DNA from: Pseudogracilibacillus sp.
Lineage (GTDB): Bacteria > Bacillota > Bacilli > Bacillales > Amphibacillaceae
Direction of reading: 5' to 3'
Assembly (NCBI GenBank): GCA_026169815.1
Contig: JAPFDT010000002.1
Coordinates: 102,596 to 166,595, forward strand
DNA: 64,000 bases
The notes under the pieces were generated by a model. The model saw only the letters and a list, made by a program, of their open reading frames with translations. It was not told the origin of the DNA and did no database searches. The position numbers were made by a program, and so were the translations under genes. Below, in pieces: positions 36,653 through 44,671 of this stretch (position 1 is the first letter of the stretch; every line of letters starts with the position of its first letter).

Positions 36653-37528
36653 TTATTTGTTTTCCACTAAATACACCTCTACCCCATCTGCAATCGCATT
36701 TGTCAGATTAGTAATGTATGTATCATCTGATAGTTTTTTGTCTTCTTCTGGGTTCGTCATAAATCCAAGCTCAATTAAATTAACAGGAACTTCTGACCAA
36801 TTAAACCCCGATAAATCATCCCGAAAGATAACTCCATTTTGATGAATTGTAGCGATTTCCTTTACTTCATCTACGATAAATTCCGCTGCAGTTAAACTAG
36901 CTTCATACACTTTTTCTGTATCTGGGTTTCCTTGTCCAGGAGTTAATACAGAAAAACCTTCTGCCGCTGCGCTTTCTGCACCGTCCGCATGAATTCGTAA
37001 AAATAAATCAGCTTCCATTTCGTTAGCCATTTGTGCTCGTTCTATATTACTTACATCTACTTCATTTTTTGTTCTCGTTAATTGCACTTCAAAACCCTTT
37101 TCTTCCAGTACTTCTTGTAAAAGTTGCGACACTTCTAAGGTGAGTTCATATTCTGGTTTATTCGTTACAACACCTTGTGTGCCACTCGCCACTTTGGGTT
37201 TTTGCTCAGTAGAATTAGGTCCAACTGGCTCTAAATCATAATTTCCTTTCGCTTGATGTCCAGGATCAATCATAATACTAAACTTAGCTTTTTCTTCTAC
37301 TTCTTCGTTTTCCTCTTGCTTTACTTTTTCTTCTACTTCTTCAATGACAATTTCTTCGGACGGTTCTTTTTCCGTTTCATCTACTTTATTCGCTTTTTCT
37401 GATGTTGTTTGTTTTTCGACTTTATTCAAAATTCCTTGGTCATCCTGAGCGTCTATGAGTAGTAAAATAACACTAACAATCGCAACGATCACAACGAGAA
37501 TAACTAATAAACGCTTCATCGTACTCAC
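36653..37528 (-). CDS. Membrane-anchored N-acetylmuramoyl-L-alanine amidase (Amidase_3)
   Basis: 291 residues: N-terminal transmembrane anchor (~5-27), a glutamate/lysine-rich linker (~35-82), and an Amidase_3 domain (~83-290). Zinc ligands appear as His in MIDPGHQAKG and His in LFLRIHADGA. The catalytic Glu is in PVNLIELGFMTNPEED. It cleaves the bond between muramic acid and the stem peptide. No SH3 or PG-binding repeats are present, so localisation depends on the anchor. It starts one base after the stop of the zinc-ribbon/YARHG gene, so the two are co-transcribed. Confidence 0.92.
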   Translation of the reverse strand: MSTMKRLLVILVVIVAIVSVILLLIDAQDDQGILNKVEKQTTSEKANKVDETEKEPSEEIVIEEVEEKVKQEENEEVEEKAKFSIMIDPGHQAKGNYDLEPVGPNSTEQKPKVASGTQGVVTNKPEYELTLEVSQLLQEVLEEKGFEVQLTRTKNEVDVSNIERAQMANEMEADLFLRIHADGAESAAAEGFSVLTPGQGNPDTEKVYEASLTAAEFIVDEVKEIATIHQNGVIFRDDLSGFNWSEVPVNLIELGFMTNPEEDKKLSDDTYITNLTNAIADGVEVYLVENK

Positions 37529-38584
37529 CTATTCCATAGATTTAATCAATTCAATGTTATGTTTTTCTGCTTCTGTTAAATATCCATCATAATTAACATC
37601 AGGATAATACCAACTTAAACTAGCAAAATAATCTTGTAAATCCTCTGACTCAAACACATAACCATATCGTGCAAAAATTTCATTACGAGCAATTCGTAAT
37701 TCTGCACTGCTTAGATCGTTAATATCCGATTTTTCTAAGTAGTCTGTATCACTATTAGGTAACACAAAGAAATCTTCATCTTGCTCATCATCTTCTTCAT
37801 AAAATTGCGCAAAATCATTTTCACTATAATCGATTACTTCTGTATCTAACGTTACATCATATGTAGATTCAATGCCTGATAATGTAATAGATTCCATATC
37901 TTCGCCGCTTTGACCATTTTCATAACTTGTCGCTTCTAATAAATACGAACCTATTAACAATGGTCCAATCTCTATACTACCTTCTCCTTCTTCTAATACA
38001 CCTACATTTTTTTCATTTAACTTTAATGTAGTTTTTTTATCAAATAAATTCTTCACTTTTAAGTAATATCCTTCTGTATCAATAACGTATCGATCAAATA
38101 TCCCATAATGCTTACCTGATTGTTTCATAGAAAATGCACCAAGATTATGTTTACTTTGGAAATTATGTATCATTTCATCCACTAGCGAAGGTTCACTTTC
38201 AAATAAGGTAAACATCGCATCTAAACTATCATCATCAATATGTAAACGGGCGTCACTTGGTTGAATTAATTCTTTTAAAACAGTACGATCTTTTTCAACT
38301 AATGCTGTTTTAAATTGTTCTTCTACCGCTTCTATACTATATTTTTTAGCTAATAATTGATAACTTGTAAATAACGAAATAAGTAAAATAATGACAATTG
38401 CTAGCGTAATGCTTAAGCTTTTTTTATTAGAGGAATTTTTCTTTAGTGAAGCAGGTTGAGCTTCTGTTCTTGCGTTTTCTTTCACATGTTTTTCTGAGCG
38501 AGTACTATTTAGGCGTGTCCCACATGACTCACAAAACGATATATCATTGCTCATCTGTTGGTGACAATTTGGACAGGTTTTCAT
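37529..38584 (-). CDS. Zinc-ribbon membrane protein with YARHG domain
   Basis: 351 residues: an N-terminal zinc ribbon (CPNCHQQMSNDISFCESCG, residues 4-22), a transmembrane helix (~54-75), extracellular alpha/beta modules, and a C-terminal YARHG domain (LRIARNEIFARYGYVFESED, ~295-314). YARHG domains are extracellular and of unknown function, common in Firmicutes envelope proteins. It is placed directly before an amidase gene, so a role in wall metabolism is a reasonable guess. Confidence 0.82.
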   Translation of the reverse strand: MKTCPNCHQQMSNDISFCESCGTRLNSTRSEKHVKENARTEAQPASLKKNSSNKKSLSITLAIVIILLISLFTSYQLLAKKYSIEAVEEQFKTALVEKDRTVLKELIQPSDARLHIDDDSLDAMFTLFESEPSLVDEMIHNFQSKHNLGAFSMKQSGKHYGIFDRYVIDTEGYYLKVKNLFDKKTTLKLNEKNVGVLEEGEGSIEIGPLLIGSYLLEATSYENGQSGEDMESITLSGIESTYDVTLDTEVIDYSENDFAQFYEEDDEQDEDFFVLPNSDTDYLEKSDINDLSSAELRIARNEIFARYGYVFESEDLQDYFASLSWYYPDVNYDGYLTEAEKHNIELIKSME

Positions 38585-38827
38585 TAGTAGCCTCCTAGTA
38601 GTTTTTTATAAGACTAATATAACATACAAAATAGTATCATTTACCTGCGAAGATAACCAGTTTTAAGATGATTAATAATTAAAAAAACTCCTTAAATTAA
38701 AGAAGAAAAATTGAGGGAAATATACAAATATAAAAGGCTAGAGCAAAATAGTTAAAATACACAAACCATCGTTTACTCTAACCTAATTCTTATAAAAATC
38801 ATCTACATTATTTTTTATTAACTATAA

Positions 38828-39559
38828 TTAATTTGCCTTTGGAGCAATTGCACAGCTGTCGCCAACGCACATGATGCTATTTTCATTTGCCGGTGATGTT
38901 TCTGGTAATTCTGTGGCAACTTCAGTTTCATCCCAAGCTTTTTGTAACATTCTTGTAAAAGCGATTGTTGGTTGTGCACCTGCTAGTGTATATGTGTCAT
39001 TCATAATGACAAAAGGTAAACCACTAACATCTTTTTGTTCGGCTTCTTCTTCGTCTTGACGCACTTCATTGGCATAATGTGTTGTATCATCTAATGCTGT
39101 TTGTACTTCCGCTTGATTCAAACCTGAATCTATGGCGATATCGAGAAGTGTTGTTAAATCGCCAACATCTTTTCCTTCTGTAAAGTGAGCATGAAATAAT
39201 TTTTCAATGATTGTTTCTTCCTGATTTGTTTGTTCTGCTAATTTAATGAGGCGATGAGAATCGAATGTGTTCGTTTGTTTTAAATCGTCATAATTGTATG
39301 TTAAACCTACGTCTTTAGCTTGGCGATTAATGTTATCTGTAAACATTTTCGCCCGTAAATTACTTATTTTCTGTTCAGACATAACCGCTTCATAATAATT
39401 CGTTCCATCATATAACGCTGCATCTGGATTTAATTCCAAACTTTTATAACTAATTGTAACAGCATCTTTATGAGGAAAATCTTCTAAAGCTTTCGCTAAT
39501 CTACGCTTTGAAACGTAACAAAATGGACAGGCAACATCAAACCAAACTTCAATATTCAT
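38828..39559 (-). CDS. DsbA-family protein, FrnE-like
   Basis: 243 residues with a thioredoxin fold split by a helical insertion. The active site is VACPFCYVSKRRL (CPFC, residues 11-14). GLPFVIMNDTYTLAGAQP carries the cis-proline loop, and a second cysteine pair lies at the C-terminus (CVGDSC). It is cytoplasmic (no signal), like FrnE, which acts in oxidative-stress disulfide exchange. It stands alone, preceded by an RBS-like GGAGG and followed by an intergenic repeat region on the other side. Confidence 0.88.
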   Translation of the reverse strand: MNIEVWFDVACPFCYVSKRRLAKALEDFPHKDAVTISYKSLELNPDAALYDGTNYYEAVMSEQKISNLRAKMFTDNINRQAKDVGLTYNYDDLKQTNTFDSHRLIKLAEQTNQEETIIEKLFHAHFTEGKDVGDLTTLLDIAIDSGLNQAEVQTALDDTTHYANEVRQDEEEAEQKDVSGLPFVIMNDTYTLAGAQPTIAFTRMLQKAWDETEVATELPETSPANENSIMCVGDSCAIAPKAN

Positions 39560-39663
39560 ATGAAAACCTCCATATATTCAATGTAACATAACTATATTCA
39601 TTAATCTATGTCCATAAACTAGCTGTCCTTATTATTATGTAAAATACTTATATGATTTAAAAA

Positions 39664-39790
39664 GTCGCTACAGAAACCTACTTCGCTTTCCGAGGGAACG
39701 GCTTCAGCCTCCTCGCTCACAAAGAACGTTCGCTGTGGGGTCTTCAGCTCATTCTGTTTCCTCAGGAGTCTTCGTAGGTTTCTTTCGCTA
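39664..39790. repeat. Palindromic intergenic repeat of Bacillaceae type
   Basis: Outer arms GCTACAGAAACCTAC (39667-39681) and GTAGGTTTCTTTCGC (39774-39788) flank a structured core with GGCTTCAGCCTCCTCGCTCAC and GTGGGGTCTTCAGCTC. I recall very similar GCTTCAGCCTCCTCGCTC...GTGGGGTCTTCAGC elements scattered in Bacillaceae genomes. It is about 127 bases long, GC-rich against its AT-rich surroundings, and has no frame. It could be a MITE-like element or a structured RNA. Confidence 0.75.
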
Positions 39791-40035
39791 TAATTTATTT
39801 CTTCAATTAATATTTACACAAACAAACAGACACAATATACAAACCAGCTGTCCTTTCTCTAATTATGAAAAAACTCCCTATAATGGAAAGTTGACATCAT
39901 AGACAGGGTGTACTCATTCAATCACATTTTATTTAATTTAACTTGGATGCTTTATTTTTTCTTCTAACAATAACGTAACTTCTTTCGCTAATGCTAATAG
40001 AATAAAATCAACTAAGAAAATTGTGTAATAAGGTG

Positions 40036-40094
40036 TTGACAAAGATTTTTTATTAGTGTATATTAATAATTGAAATTGATAATCGTTATCAATT
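40036..40094 (+). promoter_or_regulatory. Sigma-A promoter with Fur box
   Basis: -35 TTGACA (40036-40041), 17-base spacer, -10 TATATT (40059-40064). The dyad AATTGATAA-TCG-TTATCAATT (40074-40094) covers the start site. It matches the Fur 7-1-7 core TGATAAT-N-ATTATCA with one mismatch. No protein gene begins directly after it. Confidence 0.85.
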
Positions 40095-40227
40095 GAGTGA
40101 GTGTTTTTACTTTATATGTCATATAACTATTTTTAATAATACGCCCCCCTTTCAAGCGATTTTTTATTATTTAAATAGTTATTTCTTACACCTCTCTTTG
40201 TTCATCCAAGGAGAGGTTATTTGTTTA
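40071..40227 (+). ncRNA. Putative Fur-regulated C-rich small RNA (FsrA-like)
   Basis: Predicted transcript of about 157 bases from the Fur promoter to a strong terminator hairpin. The hairpin arms are ACCTCTCTTTG (40190-40200) and CAAGGAGAGGT (40207-40217), 11 pairs with a 6-base loop, followed by TATTTGTTT. The body has an unpaired CCCCCCTTTC segment (40144-40153), able to pair with GGAGG/GGGG ribosome sites. This is how B. subtilis FsrA represses iron-rich enzymes under iron starvation. No convincing protein is encoded (the 92-residue frame at 40093 has unusual composition and no ribosome site). Identification as an FsrA equivalent is inference. The rest of the gap 39791-40440 has only a second weak hairpin (40232-40278). 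Confidence 0.55.
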
Positions 40228-40439
40228 TATAGCTTATTTAGTGTTTTTAGTAGCTATTTAAAAAACATAAAAACACCGCAGACTCATGCTCTTTGTCTAT
40301 GGCAAGTAGTCTTGCTTTATTTAATTTTTCGGAATTATATATTGGTAGGAATTGTTGTTAGTTTTAAATAATATGGGATGTTTTGTCTGTGGATTTTTTA
40401 TATTAAATAACTTAAACAAAAGAGGACAATATAATAATA

Positions 40440-40793
40440 TTATTGCACGTTCTTCAACCTTTTTACATCTGCCTTTGTGCTAAGTAATTCATCTGTTACA
40501 ATAGATAACTTATCGTCAAATCTATCAATCTTTTCTCCGTTTGTACTAATCTTTTGATCTAAACGTTTTTCTACATCATCGATTTTCACATCTAATTTAT
40601 CCATTTTTACGTTCAGGTTTCTTTCTACTTCATCGATTTTTAGATCTAATTTATTCATTCTTGCGTTTAAATTTACCTCTGTTTCAGTTAAATGAACTTC
40701 TAAAGCATCTACTTTATTAGAAAGGACTTTTACCTCGCCCGATAATTCTATAACAGCTTGTAAAATTTGTGTATTGCTTACTTCTTCATTCAT
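40440..40793 (-). CDS. Coiled-coil protein, paralogue 3 of 3
   Basis: About 117 residues from the ATG at 40793 (GGGAG upstream). Nearly the whole protein is a heptad coiled coil with repeated KMDKLDVKIDDVEKRLD units. It ends with the shared tail NGEKIDRFDDKLSIVTDELL then STKADVKRLKN. The N-terminus EVSNTQILQAVIELSGEVK is also shared. It is the third of three tandem paralogues. No signal or membrane segment is present. Function unknown; similar small coiled-coil proteins are common in Bacillus genomes next to or within mobile regions. Confidence 0.75.
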   Translation of the reverse strand: MNEEVSNTQILQAVIELSGEVKVLSNKVDALEVHLTETEVNLNARMNKLDLKIDEVERNLNVKMDKLDVKIDDVEKRLDQKISTNGEKIDRFDDKLSIVTDELLSTKADVKRLKNVQ

Positions 40794-40819
40794 CAATGTC
40801 ATTCTCCCTTTTTAAGTTT

Positions 40820-41149
40820 CTAATTAGTATCTCGTAACATTTTCACGTCTGCTTTCGTACTTAAAATCTCATCTGTTACAATAGATAACTTATCGTCAAA
40901 TCTATCAATCTTTTCTCCGTTTTCAATTGTATGTTTCTCTATTCCAGTTAATTTCACTTCTACTTGTTCTACTTTTTCCTCTACTCCAGTTAACCTCACT
41001 TCTACTTGATCTACTTTTTCCTCTACCCTAGTTAGTCTTACTTCTACCTTGTCGAATTTGTCATTTAACCTAGATTCGGTTGCTTTTAAGTCTTGTGATA
41101 ACTCCGTAACAGCTTGTAAAACTTGTGCCATCGTTACTTCTTCAGTCAT
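40820..41149 (-). CDS. Coiled-coil protein, paralogue 2 of 3
   Basis: 109 residues, GGAGG 9 bases upstream of the ATG. The N-terminus MTEEVTMAQVLQAVTELSQD and the C-terminal ENGEKIDRFDDKLSIVTDEI are shared with its neighbours. The middle has three 14-residue units of the type KVEVRLTRVEEKVDQ, showing growth by internal duplication. Pure coiled coil, probably a cytoplasmic oligomer. Function unknown. Confidence 0.75.
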   Translation of the reverse strand: MTEEVTMAQVLQAVTELSQDLKATESRLNDKFDKVEVRLTRVEEKVDQVEVRLTGVEEKVEQVEVKLTGIEKHTIENGEKIDRFDDKLSIVTDEILSTKADVKMLRDTN

Positions 41150-41175
41150 TTAATTAATCCTCCTTTCACAACAGT

Positions 41176-41433
41176 TTATTTTGCATCTTGTAACATTTTC
41201 ACATCTGTTTTAGTGCTAAAAACTTCATCTCTCACAATAGAAAATTTAGTGTCAACTTTATCAAGTTTTTCTCCATTTTCATTTACTTTCTTCTCTACAT
41301 TATCAATCTTTTTATCAAGTCTTGATTCTACCTTGTCGATTTTATCATTTAATCTTGATTCGGTTGCTTTTAAGTCTTCTGACAACTCCGTAACAGCTTG
41401 TAAAATTTGTATCATCGTTACTTCTTCAGTCAT
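41176..41433 (-). CDS. Coiled-coil protein, paralogue 1 of 3
   Basis: About 85 residues from the ATG at 41433, chosen because GGAGG lies 10 bases upstream and the protein then begins MTEEVTMIQILQAVTELSED like its neighbour. It has the fewest internal repeats of the three and ends EVFSTKTDVKMLQDAK. It is the first gene of the three-gene tandem family. Confidence 0.72.
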   Translation of the reverse strand: MTEEVTMIQILQAVTELSEDLKATESRLNDKIDKVESRLDKKIDNVEKKVNENGEKLDKVDTKFSIVRDEVFSTKTDVKMLQDAK

Positions 41434-41577
41434 AACCATCATTCCTCCTTTCAACATATTATACTAAATTTTTCATTTTTTCTTATCTACCATTTTAGCA
41501 TATTATCTATTATTTCAGTAATAATAATCGTTTATATTACTGTTATTTATGAGCACTTTTTTAACTGTATATTTGAT

Positions 41578-42207
41578 TTATTTACTTACAAAAGACTTCA
41601 TTCGTCTTTGTTCTTTCTGGATTCTCTCACAAGCATAACTACTAAACTCTTTCACATCCTCATTTGCTAGAACATGAAAATATCGTTCTTTATCATCTTT
41701 CTCAATCACTAATGGTGGAATGTCTTTTTTCATTAAAAAATAATTCATTATTAAACGTCCTATTCTTCCATTTCTATCAGCAAAAGGATGAATTCGCTCA
41801 AATGCTATATGACTGTCACAATCTGCAGTAATTATCTCTTTATCTGAAGCAGCACATTTCAAACGATAATGAAGATTATCAAGCTATTGCTTCATTTCCA
41901 TAGAAACATTACTTGGATGTGTCGTTTCAAAACCTGCTCCTTTAATTAAATTTACTTCTGTTTTAAACTTTCCTTTTTCATGATGTATCCTGTGCAACAA
42001 TATACTATGAGTTTCAAACATCTCATTAAATGAAAATTCTCGCCGTAAGTTATCTGATGATAGTAAATACTCCATAGCATATCTATGATTATCTATTTCA
42101 TATAACTCTTGCAAAGATACTCTATTAGGAACTGTATGATGCAAAATAATGGATACAGCTTCTGGCAATGTAATACGATTGTTTTCAATAGCATTTGAAT
42201 GATATTG
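41578..42207 (-). pseudogene. Broken fic gene (Fic-domain AMPylase-like)
   Basis: Two pieces in the same frame are separated by an in-frame TAG at 41886-41884. The N-terminal piece reads QYHSNAIENNRITLPEAVSI and continues to MEMKQ, and the C-terminal piece continues LDNLHYRLKCAASDKEIITA. The Fic motif reads HPFADRNGRIGR, with Arg where the canonical motif HPFxxGNGRxxR has Gly. No start codon with a ribosome site exists before YHSNAIE (an in-frame TAA lies at about 42215). So the gene has lost its start, carries a nonsense codon and has a damaged active site. It once encoded a Fic protein, either a nucleotidyl transferase or part of a toxin-antitoxin-like system. Confidence 0.82.
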
Positions 42208-42350
42208 TATTATAATTAACGTTTAATATTATTAAATGTTAACCGTCTATACCCTTGATATAAATGTAATATGGCGATTATTTATCCTCAACATTCCATA
42301 ATTAAATGAGCTTCTTATATAGTTTTTTTAAGCAAAGAGTTTCAATATTC

Positions 42351-42378
42351 ATCTAATTAGATTATAATCTAATTAGAT
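42351..42378. promoter_or_regulatory. Palindromic operator of the ArsR-DUF2087 gene
   Basis: Two copies of the 12-bp palindrome ATCTAATTAGAT (42351-42362 and 42367-42378) separated by TATA. The whole 28-bp element is itself a perfect dyad. It overlaps the -10 (TATAAT at 42363-42368) and ends 2 bases before the ribosome site, so binding should shut off the gene. Confidence 0.85.
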
Positions 42379-42390
42379 AGGAGGAACATC

Positions 42391-42963
42391 ATGCAATTAG
42401 AACAAATCGTTACATTTCATAAAACAATTGGTGATAAAACTCGAATTCGTATTATTAGTTTATTAAAAACAGAACCTCTTCATGGTCAAGCAATTGCAGG
42501 TAAATTAGGGTTAAAGCCGCCAACAATTTCCCACCATTTAGCAAAATTAAAGGAAATTGATCTCGTTTATCAACGACGAGATAAAAATATAATTTATTAT
42601 TATTTAAAAAAAGATAAACTTGAAAGAATGGCATTAGAAATAATTCGAATTGGAGATGAGAGCTTATTTGAAAGGTTTGATATAAAAAATGAGGAAAAAG
42701 CAAATATTATTAAAAACTTTACGGATAGTACCGGAAAACTAAAAACCTTACCAGTACAAAGAAAGAAAAAGCTAGTTCTCTTGGAATATATGTTGAGTAG
42801 TTTAGAACATGGTAAAACGTATAGCGAAAAGGAAATCAATAAACATATTAAGCAATACTATCAAGATTTTGCAACTATTCGGCGTGAATTTATCATGGGG
42901 CATTTTATGTACCGCCAAAACAATATTTACGAATTAAATCCGATTGAAATGTGGCCTATATAA
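42391..42963 (+). CDS. ArsR-family regulator with C-terminal DUF2087 domain
   Basis: 190 residues: winged helix (~8-85, TRIRIISLLKTEPLHGQAIA then GKLGLKPPTISHHLAKLKEI) and a C-terminal DUF2087 domain (~125-188, KKLVLLEYMLSSLEHGKTYS to RREFIMGHFMYRQ). ArsR metal-binding cysteines are absent, so the signal is probably not a thiophilic metal. DUF2087 is a small domain of unknown role found in such regulators. The ribosome site GGAGG is 7 bases before the ATG. An MFS transporter gene follows after a second, imperfect operator copy, which suggests the regulator controls the transporter as well as itself. Confidence 0.85.
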   Translation: MQLEQIVTFHKTIGDKTRIRIISLLKTEPLHGQAIAGKLGLKPPTISHHLAKLKEIDLVYQRRDKNIIYYYLKKDKLERMALEIIRIGDESLFERFDIKNEEKANIIKNFTDSTGKLKTLPVQRKKKLVLLEYMLSSLEHGKTYSEKEINKHIKQYYQDFATIRREFIMGHFMYRQNNIYELNPIEMWPI

Positions 42964-42983
42964 TTAGGTCATTCTTTTTAATA

Positions 42984-43008
42984 GCTAATTAGACATATAT
43001 CTAATCAG
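42984..43008. promoter_or_regulatory. Second operator copy before the MFS gene
   Basis: CTAATTAGACATATATCTAATCAGA resembles the upstream operator (CTAATTAGA half-sites 15 bases apart, the second with one change). It ends just before the GGAGGG ribosome site of the MFS gene. Confidence 0.6.
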
Positions 43009-43024
43009 ATTGGAGGGAAATCCC

Positions 43025-44245
43025 TTGCATAGTTTCAGAGTCTTAAAAAGCGAAAAGAATTATCAAATAATATTTTGGAGTTCTGTGTTCAATGGTATTG
43101 GAGGCCGCTTTACTCAAGTTGGATCCTTTGCGCTTCTTTATTTATTAACTGAGTCTGGGATAGCTCTAGGAATATTAATGGCTTTACTTGTCTTACCTAC
43201 AATTATATTTGCACCGATAAGTGGTTACTTAGCAGATCGATTTCACAAAGCAAAGTTATTATATTGGACGGATATCATCAGAGCACCATTCGCACTTCTT
43301 CCAATATTAGTTACATATACAGGTGAGTTGTCGTTACTGTATCTTAGTACATTTGTGATAGCTAGTGGCAATGCAGTCTATGATCCTGTACGTTTTTCAA
43401 CTATTCCAGATATAGTTGATAAGAGAAACTTAGTTACAATTAATGGTTTAGAGCAAAACATTGTAGGAATCACGCTTGTATTTGGTTCACTTTTAGGAGG
43501 TATTATCGCTTTTTTCACTAATGTTTCTTTATTATTTTTCTTTCATGCAGTATGTCTTATTTTAGCGGCAACTTTAATGCGCCGTTTAACAAGTGGTGAG
43601 CTTACTACCAGTTCAAGAACTGAAGTTGCAGAATCCTCATTAAAAGAGAGTGGATTTCTCATAATAAAAGTAGCTTTGTTACGCGTGTTCTTGATTATCA
43701 TGTTACTTATGCCACTTGCAAATGGTGTTGATAATGTTATTTTTAACTTAATTGCTTTGGAAGTTTTCAATAAAGGAGAACTAGGTGTTGGTTTAATTTA
43801 TGCATCTTTAGGATTGGGCTTTGTTATAAGTTCAACGATGGCTAAGTGGATTAAGGGAAAATATATAAAATTAGGAGTTTTGATGATTTTACTGGAAGGT
43901 ATAGGTCATCTGTTACTAAGCCAATCCGTCTTTTTTCTCCAAGCTTTAACACTTGCTATATTCATAACTTTTGTTGGAGGGATAAGCGATATATGTTTTA
44001 ATACGATTTTAATGAAAATACTTCCTGCTTCTAAAAGAGGATTTTTATTTGGAACTTTATCCATGTTTCAAAATAGTTCAATGGGCATTGCAATGATTGG
44101 AGCAGGCTTTTTAACAGCATGGATTACGCCATTACAAAGTGCTTTGCTCGTTGGAATTACCTATATCATACTTGCATTGATCTTTATGCTTGCTTTTAGG
44201 AGTGTAAATATTCGTTCTTCGATACGAACATTAAAGAAATTATAA
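43025..44245 (+). CDS. MFS efflux transporter (12 TM)
   Basis: About 406 residues starting at the TTG at 43025, with GGAGGG 7 bases upstream; the frame also opens at a TTG at 43010 but that overlaps the ribosome site. Twelve hydrophobic helices, with the loop 2-3 motif GYLADRFHKAKLLYWTDIIR that marks major facilitator proteins of the macrolide/MefA-like (MFS_3) group. GIMALLVLP and VYDPVRFSTIPDIV are also typical of that group. It follows the ArsR-DUF2087 gene by 61 bases. Substrate unknown, possibly an antibiotic or toxic metabolite. Confidence 0.85.
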   Translation: MHSFRVLKSEKNYQIIFWSSVFNGIGGRFTQVGSFALLYLLTESGIALGILMALLVLPTIIFAPISGYLADRFHKAKLLYWTDIIRAPFALLPILVTYTGELSLLYLSTFVIASGNAVYDPVRFSTIPDIVDKRNLVTINGLEQNIVGITLVFGSLLGGIIAFFTNVSLLFFFHAVCLILAATLMRRLTSGELTTSSRTEVAESSLKESGFLIIKVALLRVFLIIMLLMPLANGVDNVIFNLIALEVFNKGELGVGLIYASLGLGFVISSTMAKWIKGKYIKLGVLMILLEGIGHLLLSQSVFFLQALTLAIFITFVGGISDICFNTILMKILPASKRGFLFGTLSMFQNSSMGIAMIGAGFLTAWITPLQSALLVGITYIILALIFMLAFRSVNIRSSIRTLKKL

Positions 44246-44444
44246 GTTTAATTCACTGAATAAAAATGTTCCCAAGTCTATTTAAATAATTAATCAAAGT
44301 AAAAGTTCATATTTCATTACTAAGTCACTTCATCACCACATGATCATAAATAGAAATAATTTGACTTTTCCATCGATTATTCATAAGATTAAGTTTAATA
44401 GATAAGAACGTTAATAAAGGGTTAGTATGTAGATAATATTATGT

Positions 44445-44640
44445 TAGAGAGTGAAATTTATCAGCTGAAAGATTTCATCATAATACGCTACAGAACCTTC
44501 CTTTTAGTCCAATCTAATCCATTGGCGTCTCACTTCACGTTACGAAGCAAAGCGGAATGTATTCAACATTCAAATTAAGGTGGTACCGCGAAAAACTCAA
44601 GCTCTTTCGTCCTAATAATAGGATGAGTGGGCTTTTTTTA
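44445..44640 (+). ncRNA. T-box riboswitch of proBA (proline tRNA)
   Basis: The T-box sequence AAGGTGGTACCGCG is at 44577-44590. It is followed by the terminator arms CAAGCTCTTTCGTCCT and AGGATGAGTGGGCTTTTTTT (to about 44638). Upstream is the long stem I region with AGAGAG. A proline codon CCT in GAACCTTCC around 44492 is a candidate specifier; I could not fold stem I by hand to prove it. T-box leaders read uncharged tRNA and antiterminate. Placement before proBA fits control by tRNA-Pro, as in B. subtilis. The part 44246-44444 shows nothing clear. Confidence 0.9.
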
Positions 44641-44671
44641 CGTTCATAAGATATAGACAGGAGATAGAAAG

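Noticed and set aside
39945..40050. Minus-strand frame reading FLVDFILLALAKEVTLLLEE
   Set aside because: About 34 residues with only a TTG start and no clear ribosome site, overlapping the Fur promoter; possibly a remnant, but not supportable as a gene.
40093..40371. 92-residue plus-strand frame after the Fur box
   Set aside because: Aromatic-rich odd composition, no ribosome site, and it crosses the terminator hairpin; a small RNA explains the region better.
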